64,000 nucleotides of DNA. Source: Pseudomonas saponiphila (lineage in GTDB: Bacteria; Pseudomonadota; Gammaproteobacteria; Pseudomonadales; Pseudomonadaceae). This document shows positions 8,642 to 14,743 of this stretch, piece after piece (the stretch's first letter is position 1; every line of letters starts with the position of its first letter). The DNA is taken from assembly GCF_900105185.1 (NCBI RefSeq), contig NZ_FNTJ01000001.1, forward strand, positions 3,244,501 through 3,308,500, read 5' to 3'. A model generated the notes under the pieces. The model was not told the DNA's origin. It saw nothing but the letters and a program-made list of their open reading frames with translations, and did not search any database. A program made the translations under genes and the position numbers.

Positions 8642-8659
8642 GCCAGCAGCCGCGGCAGT

Positions 8660-8700
8660 AAAAAGCCCGGCGGGGGATGAGTCCCTCGCCGGGCTTTTTA
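8660..8700 (+). terminator. rho-independent terminator of the Met-rich gene
   Basis: A 13-bp stem, AAAAAGCCCGGCG with CGCCGGGCTTTTT, has a loop of about 14 bases and ends in a T-run, 18 bases after the stop. It could also end the convergent XRE-cupin transcript. Confidence 0.85.
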
Positions 8701-8714
8701 TTTGGGCCGGGCCA

Positions 8715-9362
8715 TCAGTCCAGGCGCTCGGGATGGGTCACCACCAGATAGGCCACGGCCTCGCTGTCGGCCGGATTGCGATAGCGATGGGGCTGGTCGG
8801 CGTAGAACAGGATCGAATCCCCGGGCGACAGCAGGTAGCGCTCCTCGTTGACGCTGATTTCCAGCACCCCCTGGGCCACCACCAGATTCTCCTGGACGCC
8901 GGGGCCATGGCCGGTGGAGTGCTCTTCACCCAGTGGGCTCAGGCGCAACTCATAGAATTCCGATTGCCGGGCCACGTCGAAAGGAAACAGCGCGCGGCTG
9001 ACGAAGCTGCCATTGGCGCTGACCAGGCGCTTGCTCTGGCTCGCGGTAAGCAACGCCACGCCTTCGAAGGCCCGATTTTCGAGAAAGGCCGCCACCGAAA
9101 CCTTCAAGCCCCTGGCAATCTTGCACAGCACCTTGATCGACGGCACGCTGCGCCCGGATTCGATCTGCGCCAGCATCGCCCGGCTTACCCCGCACTGGCG
9201 GGCCAGGGCATCCAGGGACAGGTGACGCTTGCTGCGCAGGCGCTGCAGGTTCTGCGCGACCTGCTGGGTGCAGGGGTCTTCGTCCTGGGCAGGCTGGGGC
9301 GCGAGGTCCAGCAGCGACGAAGCATCGTCGGCCAGAAAGCGCGAGGGGTCTTGAGCGTTCAC
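8715..9362 (-). CDS. XRE-family regulator with C-terminal cupin
   Basis: From GTG 9362 the product has 215 residues. I prefer this start because it overlaps the TGA of the upstream micro-gene as GTGA; an upstream ATG at 9443 would read through that gene in another frame. The HTH_3 domain (about 38-92) includes LSLDALARQCGVSRAMLAQIESG. The C-terminal cupin (about 140-205) contains GPGVQENLVVAQGVLEI and LSPGDSILFYADQPHRYRN. XRE-cupin regulators typically sense a small metabolite and control amino acid, polyamine or sulfur metabolism. The target is not visible; the sulfonate-type binding protein lies divergently 300 bases away. Confidence 0.82.
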   Translation of the reverse strand: MNAQDPSRFLADDASSLLDLAPQPAQDEDPCTQQVAQNLQRLRSKRHLSLDALARQCGVSRAMLAQIESGRSVPSIKVLCKIARGLKVSVAAFLENRAFEGVALLTASQSKRLVSANGSFVSRALFPFDVARQSEFYELRLSPLGEEHSTGHGPGVQENLVVAQGVLEISVNEERYLLSPGDSILFYADQPHRYRNPADSEAVAYLVVTHPERLD

Positions 9363-9520
9363 CCGTGGCGGACTCCATGGCCAGGCTGGGCCTGAATCCA
9401 CTGCATGGCTTGGCAGGCCGCGTTGCGCGCATAGATTTCCCACATCAGACGTGCCCGTTGCTGAGCCTGTTTACGTTTGCGGTAGCTGGCCAGGTCGATG
9501 AGGTTGTCAGGCGTCTGCAT
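9359..9520 (-). CDS. 53-aa conserved-looking small protein
   Basis: A 53-codon frame starts at ATG 9520 and ends in TGA at 9359-9361, overlapping the GTG start of the XRE-cupin gene by four bases. The product begins MQTPDNLIDLASYRKRKQAQ and continues as a basic, probably helical peptide with WEIYARNAAC and QWIQAQ. The Shine-Dalgarno is weak (GTGAG). The exact GTGA coupling and the lack of another explanation for the regulator's start support a real gene. It could be an accessory peptide of the regulator; no function is known. Confidence 0.6.
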   Translation of the reverse strand: MQTPDNLIDLASYRKRKQAQQRARLMWEIYARNAACQAMQWIQAQPGHGVRHG

Positions 9521-9834
9521 GGGGGGGCACTCACTGTGATGACGAGGGGCGGATGAGCTGAGAGTACGTGGATATTCATATAGCCATAAATAATCAATAT
9601 TTATTTATTAATTCTTTTTTGAACTATATGAGCGCTGGGCCGCGAAAACCGATCAGCCCGGTTGCCTCTGCACAAGGGAGCGCTCCCGCAGCGCTCGACG
9701 CCACCTGAGCCGCGCTGCCGGCCTTGGGGCGTTCAAGGCTTTCTTAGCTTATGCGAAAAGAGAATTTCAAAGTGGCTCGTCAAGACCGTTATGGTCTATG
9801 AAATTCCCCTGATCCCTGACCAAGGAACCGCCCC
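9521..9834. other. AT-rich divergent promoter region
   Basis: About 314 bases lie between the micro-gene/XRE operon (minus) and the substrate-binding protein (plus). A very AT-rich block at 9571-9632, with repeated TATTTATT and ATAAAT words, is the likely promoter and regulator-binding zone. No gene is seen. Confidence 0.4.
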
Positions 9835-10782
9835 ATGAACCTTCCACGACGCCTGCGCGCATTGCTCGCCAGTGCCTTGCTCCTCACTCCCCTGGCCCAG
9901 GCCAGCGAACCATTGGTGCTGAACATCGGCGATCAGAACTACTACAACATCCGCGCCTCGGTGGAGGCCTCCGGGGTGCTGCAAGGGGCTCCCTACCAGG
10001 TCGAATGGAAGCACTTCCAGGCTGCGGCTCCGCTGGCCGAGGCCCTGAGTAGCGGAGCGCTCGACCTGGGGTTTCTCGGTGACTCGGGCTTTCTGTTCCT
10101 GGCGGCCAAGCAGGCGCCGGTGAAGCTGATCGGTGTTTCCCGGCAGAACCCGGACACCATCGCCCTGTTAGTGCCCAAGGACTCGCCAGTGAAAAGCATC
10201 GCCGACCTCAAGGGCAAGAAAGTCGCCTATTGGCCCGGCGCCTGGAGCCAACAACTGACGCTGCGCGCCCTGGAGCAGGCAGGCCTGCCGGAAAACCATG
10301 TGGAGTTCGTCAAGCTCATGCCCATCGATGCCGCGGCAGCCTTGCCCCAGGGGAGCATCGACGCGTTCCCGGTGTGGGAACCCTACATTTCCCAGCAGAT
10401 CGTGTTCTCCGGTGCGCGTCCGATCCTCTCGGCGCGCAACCTGATGCCCGGGCTCAGTGCCGTGGCGGCGTCCACCGCGGCCATCGACGCCAAGCACGCG
10501 GCCATTGCCGACTTTCTCGTGCGCCTGAAAAAGGCCCGGCAGTGGGTCGACACCCATACCGACGAGTACGCCGATCTGTGGGCGAAGAAAGCCAACCTCG
10601 ACCAGAACGTCTCTCGCCACTGGTTGCGCCAGGCCCACCTGACCCTGGGCCCGGTGGACCCGCAGGCGGCCTCGGACCTGCAGGGCACGGCGGACTTCCT
10701 GTTCAAGGTCAAGGCCTTGCCCGCGCCTTTGGTCACCTCGCCGCTGATTGATCATTCGTTCCAGCAAGCCTTGGCGGATTGA
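9835..10782 (+). CDS. ABC-type sulfonate/nitrate/taurine-type substrate-binding protein (SsuA-like)
   Basis: This 315-residue exported protein has signal peptide LLASALLLTPLAQAS with cleavage near residue 23. The mature part has the NMT1/SsuA fold marks: LNIGDQNYYN at the start, DLGFLGDSGFLFLAAK (about 77-92), the hinge SIADLKGKKVAYWPG and SIDAFPVWEPY. It should capture an organosulfonate or similar oxyanion in the periplasm for an ABC importer. No permease or ATPase gene is adjacent, so it is an orphan here and must share a transporter or act as a sensor. The Shine-Dalgarno AAGGA is well placed before ATG 9835. Confidence 0.83.
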   Translation: MNLPRRLRALLASALLLTPLAQASEPLVLNIGDQNYYNIRASVEASGVLQGAPYQVEWKHFQAAAPLAEALSSGALDLGFLGDSGFLFLAAKQAPVKLIGVSRQNPDTIALLVPKDSPVKSIADLKGKKVAYWPGAWSQQLTLRALEQAGLPENHVEFVKLMPIDAAAALPQGSIDAFPVWEPYISQQIVFSGARPILSARNLMPGLSAVAASTAAIDAKHAAIADFLVRLKKARQWVDTHTDEYADLWAKKANLDQNVSRHWLRQAHLTLGPVDPQAASDLQGTADFLFKVKALPAPLVTSPLIDHSFQQALAD

Positions 10783-11006
10783 TTGCCGTTTGTTCCAGGC
10801 GCGGTCGTGCCAGCCAACATCGGTCGCCAGCGTGCCGCGCAGGGCAGGGGCGCTGACTCAAGCGTTCTGCCGGCGCGAAATCCCTCTTGTTGCATGCGCG
10901 CTCAACTCGGGCGCCAGGTCCAGTGAGCGCCGAGAGAAAAGCCAGGGCTGCCTATACTGCAATCCGGGTTTTGCTCAACGCGCCACGACCAGCAACAGGA
11001 GTTGCC

Positions 11007-11831
11007 ATGAACTTCAAGGAAATCGCTTACGAGCAACATGGATCCGTAGTGGTCATCCGCTTCAATCGCCCCGAGCAGCGCAACTGCATCGGCCCCGTGA
11101 CCCACCTTGAATTGATCGACGCCTGGAGCCGTTTTCGCGACGACGACACGGCCCTGGTCGCGATCATTACCGGCACCGGTGACCGGGCCTTTTGTGCCGG
11201 CGGCGACCTCAAGGCCGCCGCACAACTGGTGCCGTCGAATCCCGAGGAAATGGCCGCCCATGAGCGTGGCGAGCGCCCCGGCATCATTGGCCCCAGTCGC
11301 TGGGTCGATGTCTACAAACCGGTGATCGCCGCGGTCAATGGCGTGGCTTATGCGGGGGGCCTGGAGTGGGCCTGTTTTGCCGACCTGCGCATCGCCGAGG
11401 AGCATGCATCCTTTGGCGTCACCTGCCGCCGCTGGAACATCGGCCTGGCGGACGGCGGCACCCAGCGCCTGCCACGGATTGTCGGCATGGGCCGGGCCAT
11501 GGAGCTGATCCTCACGGGCAAGGTGATCGATGCCCAGGAGGCTTACCGCATAGGCCTGGTCAACGAAATAGTGCCCAGCGGGCGCTCCCTCAAGCGAGCC
11601 CTCGAACTGGCCCAGCTGCTGGCCGGGCTACCGCAACCGGCGATGCGCTCGGACAAGGAAGCGGCCATCCGCGGTTACGGACTGCCCCTGGCCGAGGGCC
11701 TGAAGATCGAGGCCCAGTGCTTCAACCGTTCGATCCACACCCCGCAAACCCAGGAAGGGCTGCGCCAGTTCATCGAGCGTGATCACCCTGATCGCAGGAT
11801 CCGGCCCGGGCCGGGCATGGCCAGGGACTGA
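11007..11831 (+). CDS. crotonase / enoyl-CoA hydratase-isomerase family protein
   Basis: From ATG 11007, preceded by ACAGGA, the product has 274 residues. A longer frame from 10887 lacks a Shine-Dalgarno. Crotonase marks are FCAGGDLKAA (oxyanion hole), VNGVAYAGGLEWACFADLRIA and DGGTQRLPRIVGMGRAMEL. The first catalytic Glu (GGLE) is present. The usual second Glu in the FGxPE position is replaced (FGVTC), so classical hydration is doubtful and another acyl-CoA reaction is likely. The gene stands alone and ends 20 bases before the convergent SelO-like gene. Confidence 0.8.
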   Translation: MNFKEIAYEQHGSVVVIRFNRPEQRNCIGPVTHLELIDAWSRFRDDDTALVAIITGTGDRAFCAGGDLKAAAQLVPSNPEEMAAHERGERPGIIGPSRWVDVYKPVIAAVNGVAYAGGLEWACFADLRIAEEHASFGVTCRRWNIGLADGGTQRLPRIVGMGRAMELILTGKVIDAQEAYRIGLVNEIVPSGRSLKRALELAQLLAGLPQPAMRSDKEAAIRGYGLPLAEGLKIEAQCFNRSIHTPQTQEGLRQFIERDHPDRRIRPGPGMARD

Positions 11832-11839
11832 GCCCCGCC

Positions 11840-11864
11840 CGGCCAGGGGATTCAAGCCTGGCCG
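11840..11864. terminator. hairpin between convergent genes
   Basis: A perfect 8-bp stem, CGGCCAGG with CCTGGCCG, and a 9-base loop sit between the crotonase stop and the end of the SelO-like gene, overlapping the latter's last codons. There is no T-run, so termination there is only possible. Confidence 0.35.
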
Positions 11865-13093
11865 CGCAATGCCCGGCAGGCTTCTGCCAGGGCGGCGCGC
11901 AACGCCTGGCACAGGCGCTGGGGATCGCCATCCTGGCGAAACCCCTCGACCTGACGCTGCAATTCGACGAAACACCGGCCCTCGGCACTACGGGCCAGGC
12001 TCAGGCGCGGATCGGGCTGGACATAGCGCGGATCGTCCGGTGCCAGGTACAGGCCATTGAGGTTCTGGTAATCGGCGTCGATCCAGGCGTACAGGTGATG
12101 TTCGAAGCGCTCGGCAAACCGATAGCGACCAAAGTCCATCACCTGCAATTGCAACGGCGCCACACCGGGCACCCCGGCCAGTTGCACATTGACCCCGTCG
12201 ATCAGCAACGGCTGCCCTCGGTTGGCGCTCATCAGGCGTTGCAGCGTCCCGGCCACCTGGGCGCTGATCGGTAGTTCCTGCTCATCACGCCTGACCTGCA
12301 GTTCGCCGTTCTCCTGGCACACATGGAAGCGCACCGCGCCACAGCTGCTGGCGGTCAAGCCATAACGCCGCAGCAGGAGTTCGGCCTGCATCAGCGCGCC
12401 GGCCAGTTCGGGGCCCTGCCAGTAGCGCTGCCACTGGCAGCGCGGGCGGGTGCAGGCCCGGCGCAACAGCAGCACCGCCGGTTCCGCGGCACGCCCGTCA
12501 TGCCACAAGGCGTCGAAGCCCAGGTCGATCAGGGCATAGGCCGGCAATGGCGTGATCGCCGCTCCGGCGTGGCTCATGGCGGCGTAGACCAAGTGCTCCA
12601 TCAGCACTTCGTGCACCGCCTCGGCCAGGGTCAGCAGGCCGTTGGAGTGGGGCAACTGTGGGGCTTCGTCCGGCGGCACGCCAATGCCCTTGATGTCGAA
12701 CAGCACCTGCTCGCTGGCCGGCGCGCACAGCACCGCGGCGCGACCATAGCGCGGCGGACGCCAGCCCGTTACCCGGCGGTTATCCAGGGCAATCGGGGTG
12801 TTGATGCCTTGGGCCGCCGCCTGGCTGGTGGATATATAAGCGGCGTTGCGCAGCAGCCAGCGGTCGATGGCCACCGGCAGGGGCTCCCCCGGCGCCTGTT
12901 CCCAGGGGGCGTCGAAGTCGGCGCGCAGCGCCGGGTAGTTGGCGAACAGCACCCGCGCACCGGCCACCCCGAGCAACTGCTCCGAGCTTAGCGTCTGACC
13001 GCTCTGGGCATAGTCGGCCAGTTGTTGCACCCGCGGGCCGGGGGCGAAAGGCCGGTTCAGATCGTGCAGGTCTTGCCAGGCGGGGCTGTTCAT
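11852..13093 (-). CDS. SelO-like / kinase-fold protein, possible peptide-modifying enzyme
   Basis: This 413-residue soluble protein shows an order of motifs that recalls SelO and other kinase-fold enzymes: YGRAAVL, then VLFDIKGIGVPP (Lys135, beta3-Lys position), LLTLAEAVHEVLMEHLVY (Glu158/Glu162, helix-C position), AVLLLRRACTRP, LIDGVN and MDFGRYRF (D320-F321-G322, metal-binding DFG position). SelO transfers AMP from ATP to protein hydroxyls; whether this protein does so is inference. It starts inside the last codon of the DegT gene (ATGA), so it is coupled to the repeat-peptide operon. I know of no named family that fits it exactly. Confidence 0.55.
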   Translation of the reverse strand: MNSPAWQDLHDLNRPFAPGPRVQQLADYAQSGQTLSSEQLLGVAGARVLFANYPALRADFDAPWEQAPGEPLPVAIDRWLLRNAAYISTSQAAAQGINTPIALDNRRVTGWRPPRYGRAAVLCAPASEQVLFDIKGIGVPPDEAPQLPHSNGLLTLAEAVHEVLMEHLVYAAMSHAGAAITPLPAYALIDLGFDALWHDGRAAEPAVLLLRRACTRPRCQWQRYWQGPELAGALMQAELLLRRYGLTASSCGAVRFHVCQENGELQVRRDEQELPISAQVAGTLQRLMSANRGQPLLIDGVNVQLAGVPGVAPLQLQVMDFGRYRFAERFEHHLYAWIDADYQNLNGLYLAPDDPRYVQPDPRLSLARSAEGRCFVELQRQVEGFRQDGDPQRLCQALRAALAEACRALRGQA

Positions 13094-14094
13094 CGAGCGT
13101 CTCCGATCCAGGCGGCCAGGCGCCCGGGGTGGTCGAGGGCGGCGATCGGGTCCAGCAGGACCCAGTTGCGGCGCAGTTCCAGGCTGGCTTGCGGTCCATG
13201 GGCCACCTCGCCACGGCCGCGCAGCATCGGCAGTTCCCGCAGCGCGCCGGCCGCCGGGGCGCAGACCCCCAACGCTTCGGCGTGGGGGCTGTGGCGCAGG
13301 CGCTCGAACAACGGCGGTTCGCGGGTGCGGATCGCAAGGTATTGACCGTTGGGCAGCGCCGCTCCGGCCCCGGCCCCGGCCCAGGGCTCAAGGCCGGCAT
13401 CGCGCAAGCGCGCCAGCAGCCCGGGCATCTGCTGTTGCAGGCGCTGGCTACGGGCCTGGGCCCGGGCGACGGCGGGCATCAGCGCCGGCAGGGCATGGAT
13501 CGACAGGGCCGGGCTCAAGGCCGGGCGGGCGCGGGAACGCTGGCCCGGCGACCAGACGTCGATATCGCCATCCACCGGCAGGTCGCCGAACAGCGCGCCG
13601 CCGCCGCCAATGTCCAGGGCCTTGCCGTGGCCCAGGGAGGTGACCACCAGCGATGCGCCCGGACAGTGCAGTCCCCAGGCCGCGGCGCTGTCTTCGATGA
13701 TCGGCCGATGCGCGCCGAGCAACTGGCGCAAGGCCGGGATGTCGCAGGGCAAGCCGTATTGATGGACCGCGATCACCGCGTCCAGGCCGTTGACATGGGG
13801 CGCCAGCGCCTCACTGCTGAGCAGCAGGTCGGCGGCGTTTTCGATAATCACCGGTATCGCGCCGACATTGAGGACGGCGGCCACCACTTGATGACAGGTA
13901 GCGGCCGGAACCGCGACCCGCCAGGTGCCGGTGACCCCCAGTTGGCGCAGCGCCAGTTCCAGCGCCGCGGTGCCGGAACCGACCAGGGCGCCGTGGAGTC
14001 GTTGATAGAACTGCGCGAGCCAGGACGAGCACGGCAGCCGATCGGCCTCCCGTGCCCGCCACTGGCCATCGGCAGGATTTGGAACTACTTGCAC
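13090..14094 (-). CDS. DegT/DnrJ/EryC1-type PLP-dependent enzyme
   Basis: The core has the DegT aminotransferase marks: GSGTAALELAL (about 39-49), VIAVHQYGLPCDIPAL, PIIEDSAAAWG (Asp135, PLP nitrogen) and SLGHGKALDIGGGGALFG (Lys158, Schiff base). Such enzymes transaminate or dehydrate keto-sugars, or work in cofactor and natural-product pathways. The frame stays open back through the 39-bp repeats, so the start is uncertain. I chose GTG 14094, which overlaps the end of the repeat gene by 10 bases; ATG 14133 is an alternative. The product is 334 residues from GTG, about 30-40 short of typical family members, mostly at the N-terminus. It overlaps the SelO-like gene by four bases. Confidence 0.75.
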   Translation of the reverse strand: MQVVPNPADGQWRAREADRLPCSSWLAQFYQRLHGALVGSGTAALELALRQLGVTGTWRVAVPAATCHQVVAAVLNVGAIPVIIENAADLLLSSEALAPHVNGLDAVIAVHQYGLPCDIPALRQLLGAHRPIIEDSAAAWGLHCPGASLVVTSLGHGKALDIGGGGALFGDLPVDGDIDVWSPGQRSRARPALSPALSIHALPALMPAVARAQARSQRLQQQMPGLLARLRDAGLEPWAGAGAGAALPNGQYLAIRTREPPLFERLRHSPHAEALGVCAPAAGALRELPMLRGRGEVAHGPQASLELRRNWVLLDPIAALDHPGRLAAWIGDAR

Positions 14095-14672
14095 TTGTCC
14101 ATGGCGCAAGCGGTGAGGGCCTCGACCTTGCATTTGTCCATGGCGCAGGCGGTCAGGGCCTCGACCTTGCACTTGTCCATGGCGCAAGCGGTGAGGGCCT
14201 CGACCTTGCATTTGTCCATGGCGCAGGCGGTCAGGGCCTCGACCTTGCACTTGTCCATGGCGCAGGCAGTCAGGGCCTCGACCTTGCACTTGTCCATGGC
14301 GCAGGCAGTCAGTGCTTCGACCTTGCATTTGTCCATGGCGCAGGCGGTCAGGGCTTCGACCTTGCACTTGTCCATGGCACAGGCGGTCAGGGCCTCGGCC
14401 CGGGGGCCGCCGATGCGCCAGCTGGTGAACTTGCTCTCCGGCAGCGCGCCGCGCTTGACCACATCCAGATGCAGGGTGCGGGCCTCATGGTCGTTGCATT
14501 CGAGCAGGATCTCGTCCTCGGCGACCGCGAAGTGATCGTGCAGCAGGCAGAGTCCGAAGCGATCCAGGTTGCCGTGGCGCTCCAGTAGCTCATGCAGGTC
14601 ATTGATGAATTGCGCATCAGACGCCCCCAGTGGCATGGCTTCGTCAAAGGAGGGATTGGCGTGTCCGTTCAT
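14085..14672 (-). CDS. RiPP-precursor-like protein with eight 13-residue Cys repeats
   Basis: The product has 195 residues. Residues 1-92 form a unique, acidic, helical-looking leader (MNGHANPSFDEAM.., FGLCLLHDHFAVAEDEILLE, FTSWRI). Residues 93-195 are eight perfect copies of EALTACAMDKCKV, the last lacking V. Each repeat holds Cys-x4-Cys, one Met, one Asp, two Lys and one Thr. GGAG 9 bases upstream supports ATG 14672, which also overlaps the TGA of the 24-aa micro-gene. A leader plus identical core repeats followed by overlapping enzyme genes is the layout of a multi-core ribosomally made, modified peptide. A metal-binding repeat protein is the alternative. No known precursor family is recognised. 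Confidence 0.75.
   Translation of the reverse strand: MNGHANPSFDEAMPLGASDAQFINDLHELLERHGNLDRFGLCLLHDHFAVAEDEILLECNDHEARTLHLDVVKRGALPESKFTSWRIGGPRAEALTACAMDKCKVEALTACAMDKCKVEALTACAMDKCKVEALTACAMDKCKVEALTACAMDKCKVEALTACAMDKCKVEALTACAMDKCKVEALTACAMDKCK
14088..14396 (-). repeat. 39-bp tandem repeat, 8 units
   Basis: Eight in-frame units (seven of 39 bp and a last one of 36) lie head to tail inside the repeat protein gene. Units differ from each other at several third positions (for example AAG/AAA for Lys, CTC/CTG for Leu, GCT/GCC for Ala, ACC/ACT for Thr, GAG/GAA for Glu). They never differ in encoded residues. Confidence 0.95.
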
Positions 14673-14743
14673 GTGGTGTACTCCAATATGTTTGATTTAA
14701 ACCGGTCATCTTCATCAACAGTGCGCAGTAGTGTCGGCCTCAT
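14669..14743 (-). CDS. 24-aa micro-gene coupling giant gene and repeat gene
   Basis: ATG 14743 is preceded by AAGGAGGTGC, the best Shine-Dalgarno in the region, and overlaps the TGA of the giant gene (ATGA). The frame runs 24 codons (MRPTLLRTVDEDD..., ending EYTT) and its TGA in turn overlaps the ATG of the repeat gene (ATGA). Four-base overlaps at both ends and a perfect ribosome site are hard to explain by chance. It may be a leader peptide that sets the translation level of the repeat protein, or a functional peptide. It is far below usual gene-caller size limits. Confidence 0.6.
   Translation of the reverse strand: MRPTLLRTVDEDDRFKSNILEYTT

Noticed and set aside
14088-14396. CRISPR array
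   Set aside because: The units are contiguous, without spacers, and lie in frame inside a gene.
13129-14588. Plus-strand frames through the 39-bp repeats (HLSMAQAVRAST-like and related repeats)
   Set aside because: A 39-bp unit keeps all frames open. Only the minus-strand frame has a ribosome site, a leader domain and silent-site variation that preserves the protein.
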